Below the pieces are notes generated by a model. It was not told the DNA's origin. It searched no databases and was given only the letters and a program-made list of their open reading frames with translations. A stretch of 10,179 bases of DNA from contig CAIYYQ010000389.1 in assembly GCA_903930505.1 (NCBI GenBank), positions 1 to 10,179 on the forward strand, read 5' to 3'. The position numbers and the translations under genes are program-made. The DNA is from Methanobacteriota archaeon. GTDB taxonomy: Archaea > Thermoplasmatota > E2 > DHVEG-1. Shown here piece after piece: positions 9,201 to 10,179 of the stretch. The number at the start of each line of letters is the position of its first letter. Within the stretch, counting starts at the first letter, position 1.

Positions 9201-9478
9201 GTGCTCGTGCGGCGACCATACTCTCAAAACAATTTTTAGAAACCATTGGAAATGTTGCCCATGTGACCGCGCGGAACTGCGTCGGGTGTAAACTCTGCCT
9301 TGAGGTTTGCCCCTATGATGCAATCACGTTTGATGAGGATAAACAAATCGTTGTTGTGAATGAGATTTTATGCCAAGGGTGTGGTGCATGTTCTGCGATA
9401 TGTCCAAGTGGAACGTCGCAGCAGCATACATTTACCAAGCGACAGGTCATGTCGATGGTGGATGCGTGTTTGGAGTAA
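6233..9478 (+). CDS. Chimera: NuoG N-terminal FeS region + HdrA C-terminal part + second HdrA module
   Basis: This 1081-aa multi-cluster electron carrier has three parts, numbered from 6233. First is a NuoG-type N-terminus: [2Fe-2S] ligands C34/C45/C48/C64, then two [4Fe-4S] motifs C126/129/132/136 and C167/170/173/177. The NuoG molybdopterin-like domain is absent. Second, from about 197 to 505, is the back part of an Hdr[13 protein letters not shown]228/236/239/243, CVGSRDESC (326-334), SSVCC (340-344) and the FAD-closing region [13 protein letters not shown] (471-483). It lacks the Rossmann GxGxxG part, which lies in the gene at 3371. Third, 527-1081, is a second HdrA module with [17 protein letters not shown] (670-677), CVGSR (821-825) and two terminal [4Fe-4S] motifs (C1016-1026, C1047-1057). 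No ATG stands at the expected start. ATA at 6233 fits the ribosome site; ATG 6212 is the conventional alternative. Confidence 0.88.
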   Translation: MVKILIDSQEYEAKPEETVLEVARRNNIYIPTLCYHPAVSPYSVCRLCMVEATQRGRTTVTASCSLLVKEGMEIKTSPPRILKARKILMELYLAKCPKSKELKELATIFGVKTTRFRTYTDPDNQCILCGLCVQVCSQVMGVHALGFGNRGSQRKITTPFQELSEVCMTCGACSFVCPTHCIDLSAQSPNEPKPITNEFDAGLKQRGAIYIPFPQAIPNVPVIDKETCMYYLNGTCKSCEKFCEKGALKYDQKDQEIKVSVGSVILSPGFDKYEPPKGGSYGYRIYPNVLTSIEFERMLSASGPYEGHITRISDGQPPKKIAWLQCVGSRDESCDKLYCSSVCCMYATKEAIIAKEHQPGVETHIYFMDMRSFGKDFEKYYNRAKDEYGVIYRRCRIPGVEQDRKTKNLIIRYVDDKGKILIDTYDIVVLSVGLEPCKELKDLSKILEINLNEYGFIETSPFSQIVTSRKGIYASGVATEPKDIPESVIQASAAAAEAAKGISDVRGTEIIEKKYPEEIDVGKDFPRIGVFICHCGINIGGIVDVKRVVEYTKTLPYVVYADDSIYTCSQDSQEQIKGKIKELGLNRIVIASCTPRTHEPLFQDTLRETGLNPHLFEMANIRDQNSWVHKNEPEKATEKAIDAVKMAVAKALNLYAVHHLQIPVIPSALVIGGGISGMHAALSIAEQGYQAFLVEKEPVLGGHLTDIYFGINGEKPQELLKETIEKVTAHSKIQVFTNTTIKDIAGYVGNFKTSLKSKETEKPTEIEHGIIVVATGGLPYKPVEYQYAKSDNIITQTAFEKDLYTETSYLKKLQELVMIQCVGSRNDEHPYCSRVCCSQALKNALQLKEINPNVAIYILYRDIRTYGFREDVLYRKARKKGIIFIRYDENDEPKILIDNGKITVKTKDEILDRELHLHPDTLVLSTGIIPQDNLALAQMLKVPLNEDRFYAEAHVKLRPIDFSTDGIFLCGLAHSPRFIEESILQAKATGARAATILSKQFLETIGNVAHVTARNCVGCKLCLEVCPYDAITFDEDKQIVVVNEILCQGCGACSAICPSGTSQQHTFTKRQVMSMVDACLE
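7811..9478 (+). other. Second HdrA module, paralogous to the stand-alone HdrA
   Basis: This is a domain-level entry within the large chimera. It repeats the order of the HdrA at 1400-3361: [13 protein letters not shown], an IASC-TPR-HEP segment, a second GGGISG FAD motif, CVGSR followed by a cysteine cluster (C832, C836, C837), and two C-terminal ferredoxin motifs ending in [12 protein letters not shown]. It differs by lacking both the KTFPT-C-x2-C region and the internal ferredoxin motif. Where those should lie, about residues 700-765 of the chimera, there is a cysteine-free stretch. It is a divergent paralog, not a recent duplication: the DNA of the two copies is clearly different in third positions. 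Confidence 0.8.
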
Positions 9479-9485
9479 GATGGTT

Positions 9486-9935
9486 ATGAGCGAAGAGAAA
9501 AAAGAACATAAAAAGGAAGACTTTGAACCAAAAATTGTGGGTTTTCTGTGCAATTGGTGTAGCTACGCAGGTGCGGATCTTGCTGGGACAAGTCGTATTC
9601 AGTATCCACCTAATGTGCGTATCATTCGGGTGATGTGCTCCGGGTCGGTAGATTCGATGTATATCCTCCGTGCGCTCCTAGAGGGTGCTGATGGGGTGTT
9701 TGTCGGCGGATGTCACCCGGGGGATTGTCATTATCTTGATGGGAACTATAAAGCGAGACGACGGATGGTGCTTTTGAAGACGATTTTAGAGACGTTTGGG
9801 TTGGAACCGGAACGGGTGTGGATCCGATGGATTTCCGCATCAGAAGGGCAGCGATTTGCGGAGACGATGAAGGATATGACTGATTCAATTAGAAAACTTG
9901 GTCCAAGTCCGATTGCAAAACAATGGAATATCTAA
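9486..9935 (+). CDS. mvhD: MvhD-like [2Fe-2S] electron-transfer subunit
   Basis: MvhD connects HdrA to a partner oxidoreductase: [NiFe] hydrogenase in methanogens, or formate dehydrogenase or NADH modules elsewhere. The 149-aa protein has the family cysteines C22-x2-C25 ([12 protein letters not shown]), C51 (MCSGSVD), and C76 and C81 ([10 protein letters not shown]). Length is typical for free-standing MvhD; a lysine/glutamate-rich stretch of about 14 residues precedes the first strand. Two in-frame ATGs are possible, 9480 and 9486. The GGAG at 9472-9475 is 10 nt before 9486, similar to the spacing at the neighbouring NuoG-HdrA gene, and only 4 nt before 9480. A longer reading from 9360 would overlap the upstream gene by 119 nt and is unlikely. 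It follows the large HdrA chimera by 7 nt, consistent with contact with that HdrA. Confidence 0.93.
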   Translation: MSEEKKEHKKEDFEPKIVGFLCNWCSYAGADLAGTSRIQYPPNVRIIRVMCSGSVDSMYILRALLEGADGVFVGGCHPGDCHYLDGNYKARRRMVLLKTILETFGLEPERVWIRWISASEGQRFAETMKDMTDSIRKLGPSPIAKQWNI

Positions 9936-9936
9936 T

Positions 9937-9942
9937 AGGAGG
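9937..9942 (+). promoter_or_regulatory. Ribosome binding site AGGAGG for the FrhB/FdhB-like gene
   Basis: AGGAGG begins two bases after the mvhD stop codon. It lies 5 nt before the ATG at 9948 and 8 nt before a second in-frame ATG at 9951. It supports a real gene running off the right edge and strong translation of that gene. Confidence 0.75.
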
Positions 9943-9947
9943 AAAAC

Positions 9948-10179
9948 ATGATGCATCATGCGATATTGAAGGTAAAAGACGGGGATGTTTCAGGTTCTGT
10001 CAATGAGATGTTAAAACTCTTGCTTTCTTCTGCAGGTATTGAAGCGCTGTTGATGCCGCAGGCGGTTCCCTCAAAAAAAACTGTGTTTCCGGTGTTGATT
10101 TCTGATCCAAAGAAACTGCATGCTGATGTGTTTGCTCCGGTTCTTCCTGTGTCGACCGCAGCTATGGTGTCGCGGATGA
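9948..10179 (+). CDS. FrhB/FdhB-like protein (coenzyme F420 hydrogenase/dehydrogenase beta subunit family), 5' part only
   Basis: The frame is open from ATG 9948 (or ATG 9951) through the last base, giving 77 codons with no stop, so the gene is cut by the window edge. The N-terminal residues include VNEMLKLLLSSAGIEALLMP, then LISDPKKL, DVFAPVLPVSTAAMVSR. This pattern resembles the N-terminus of FrhB/FdhB-type flavoproteins, which usually carry FAD and iron-sulfur clusters and react with F420, ferredoxin or NAD(P)H as the beta subunit of hydrogenases and formate dehydrogenases. Its FAD- and cluster-binding region would lie beyond the window, so the electron acceptor cannot be told. Position after mvhD fits a formate dehydrogenase- or F420-linked Hdr complex. 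The family call rests on recognition of this short segment only. Confidence 0.68.
   Translation, partial: MMHHAILKVKDGDVSGSVNEMLKLLLSSAGIEALLMPQAVPSKKTVFPVLISDPKKLHADVFAPVLPVSTAAMVSRM

Noticed and set aside
9360..9485. MvhD start at 9360, inside the large HdrA chimera
   Set aside because: The added residues come from another frame of the terminal ferredoxin coding region and do not resemble MvhD; ATGs at 9480/9486 are better placed.

Overview
The window is one tightly packed plus-strand operon. It encodes a heterodisulfide-reductase (Hdr) type electron-bifurcating or electron-confurcating machine from a strict anaerobe. Every gene points the same way, gaps are 7-15 nt or genes overlap, and I see no terminator, tRNA, rRNA, CRISPR array or insertion sequence. 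The proteins belong to families shared by anaerobic archaea (methanogens and relatives) and by sulfate-reducing, syntrophic or acetogenic bacteria. The FrhB/FdhB-like and MvhD-like genes and the strong GGAGGTG-type ribosome sites fit an archaeon. An NADH-type flavoprotein module inside an Hdr operon argues against a classical hydrogenotrophic methanogen. The host assignment is an inference of low to moderate confidence.

Layout, left to right: hdrC (1-504), hdrB (515-1384) and a complete hdrA (1400-3361). Next comes a chimera of an HdrA N-terminal fragment fused to a NuoE-like [2Fe-2S] subunit (3371-4300), then a NuoF-like NADH/FMN subunit (4297-6231). After that is a very large chimera (6233-9478) made of a NuoG N-terminal iron-sulfur region, the C-terminal remainder of an HdrA, and a second HdrA module. 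The window ends with mvhD (9486-9935) and the start of an FrhB/FdhB-like gene that runs off the right edge (9948 onward).

The main discovery candidate is the middle of the window. Compared with the intact HdrA at 1400-3361, the HdrA piece in the NuoE chimera stops just after the internal ferredoxin motif. The HdrA piece in the NuoG chimera resumes within a few residues of the same point. A two-module HdrA gene therefore appears to have been opened at one site by an in-frame nuoE-nuoF-nuoG' block of about 3 kb. The result is two hybrid proteins that carry the two halves of one FAD-binding domain. If NuoE, NuoF and NuoG associate as they do in complex I and NAD-dependent hydrogenases, the NADH module would bring the split HdrA flavoprotein back together. 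A by-eye tally of codon use (AGA/AGG arginine and ATA isoleucine) also sets the nuoEF block apart from the upstream hdrA.

Proposed combined function: NADH would be handled at NuoF (FMN plus iron-sulfur chain). Electrons could be exchanged through NuoE/NuoG with FAD in the HdrA modules, where bifurcation or confurcation with ferredoxin is expected. HdrB/HdrC would act on a disulfide or equivalent substrate, and MvhD plus the FrhB/FdhB-like protein would link the complex to a hydrogenase, formate dehydrogenase or F420. The overall direction and the physiological substrate cannot be decided from this window.
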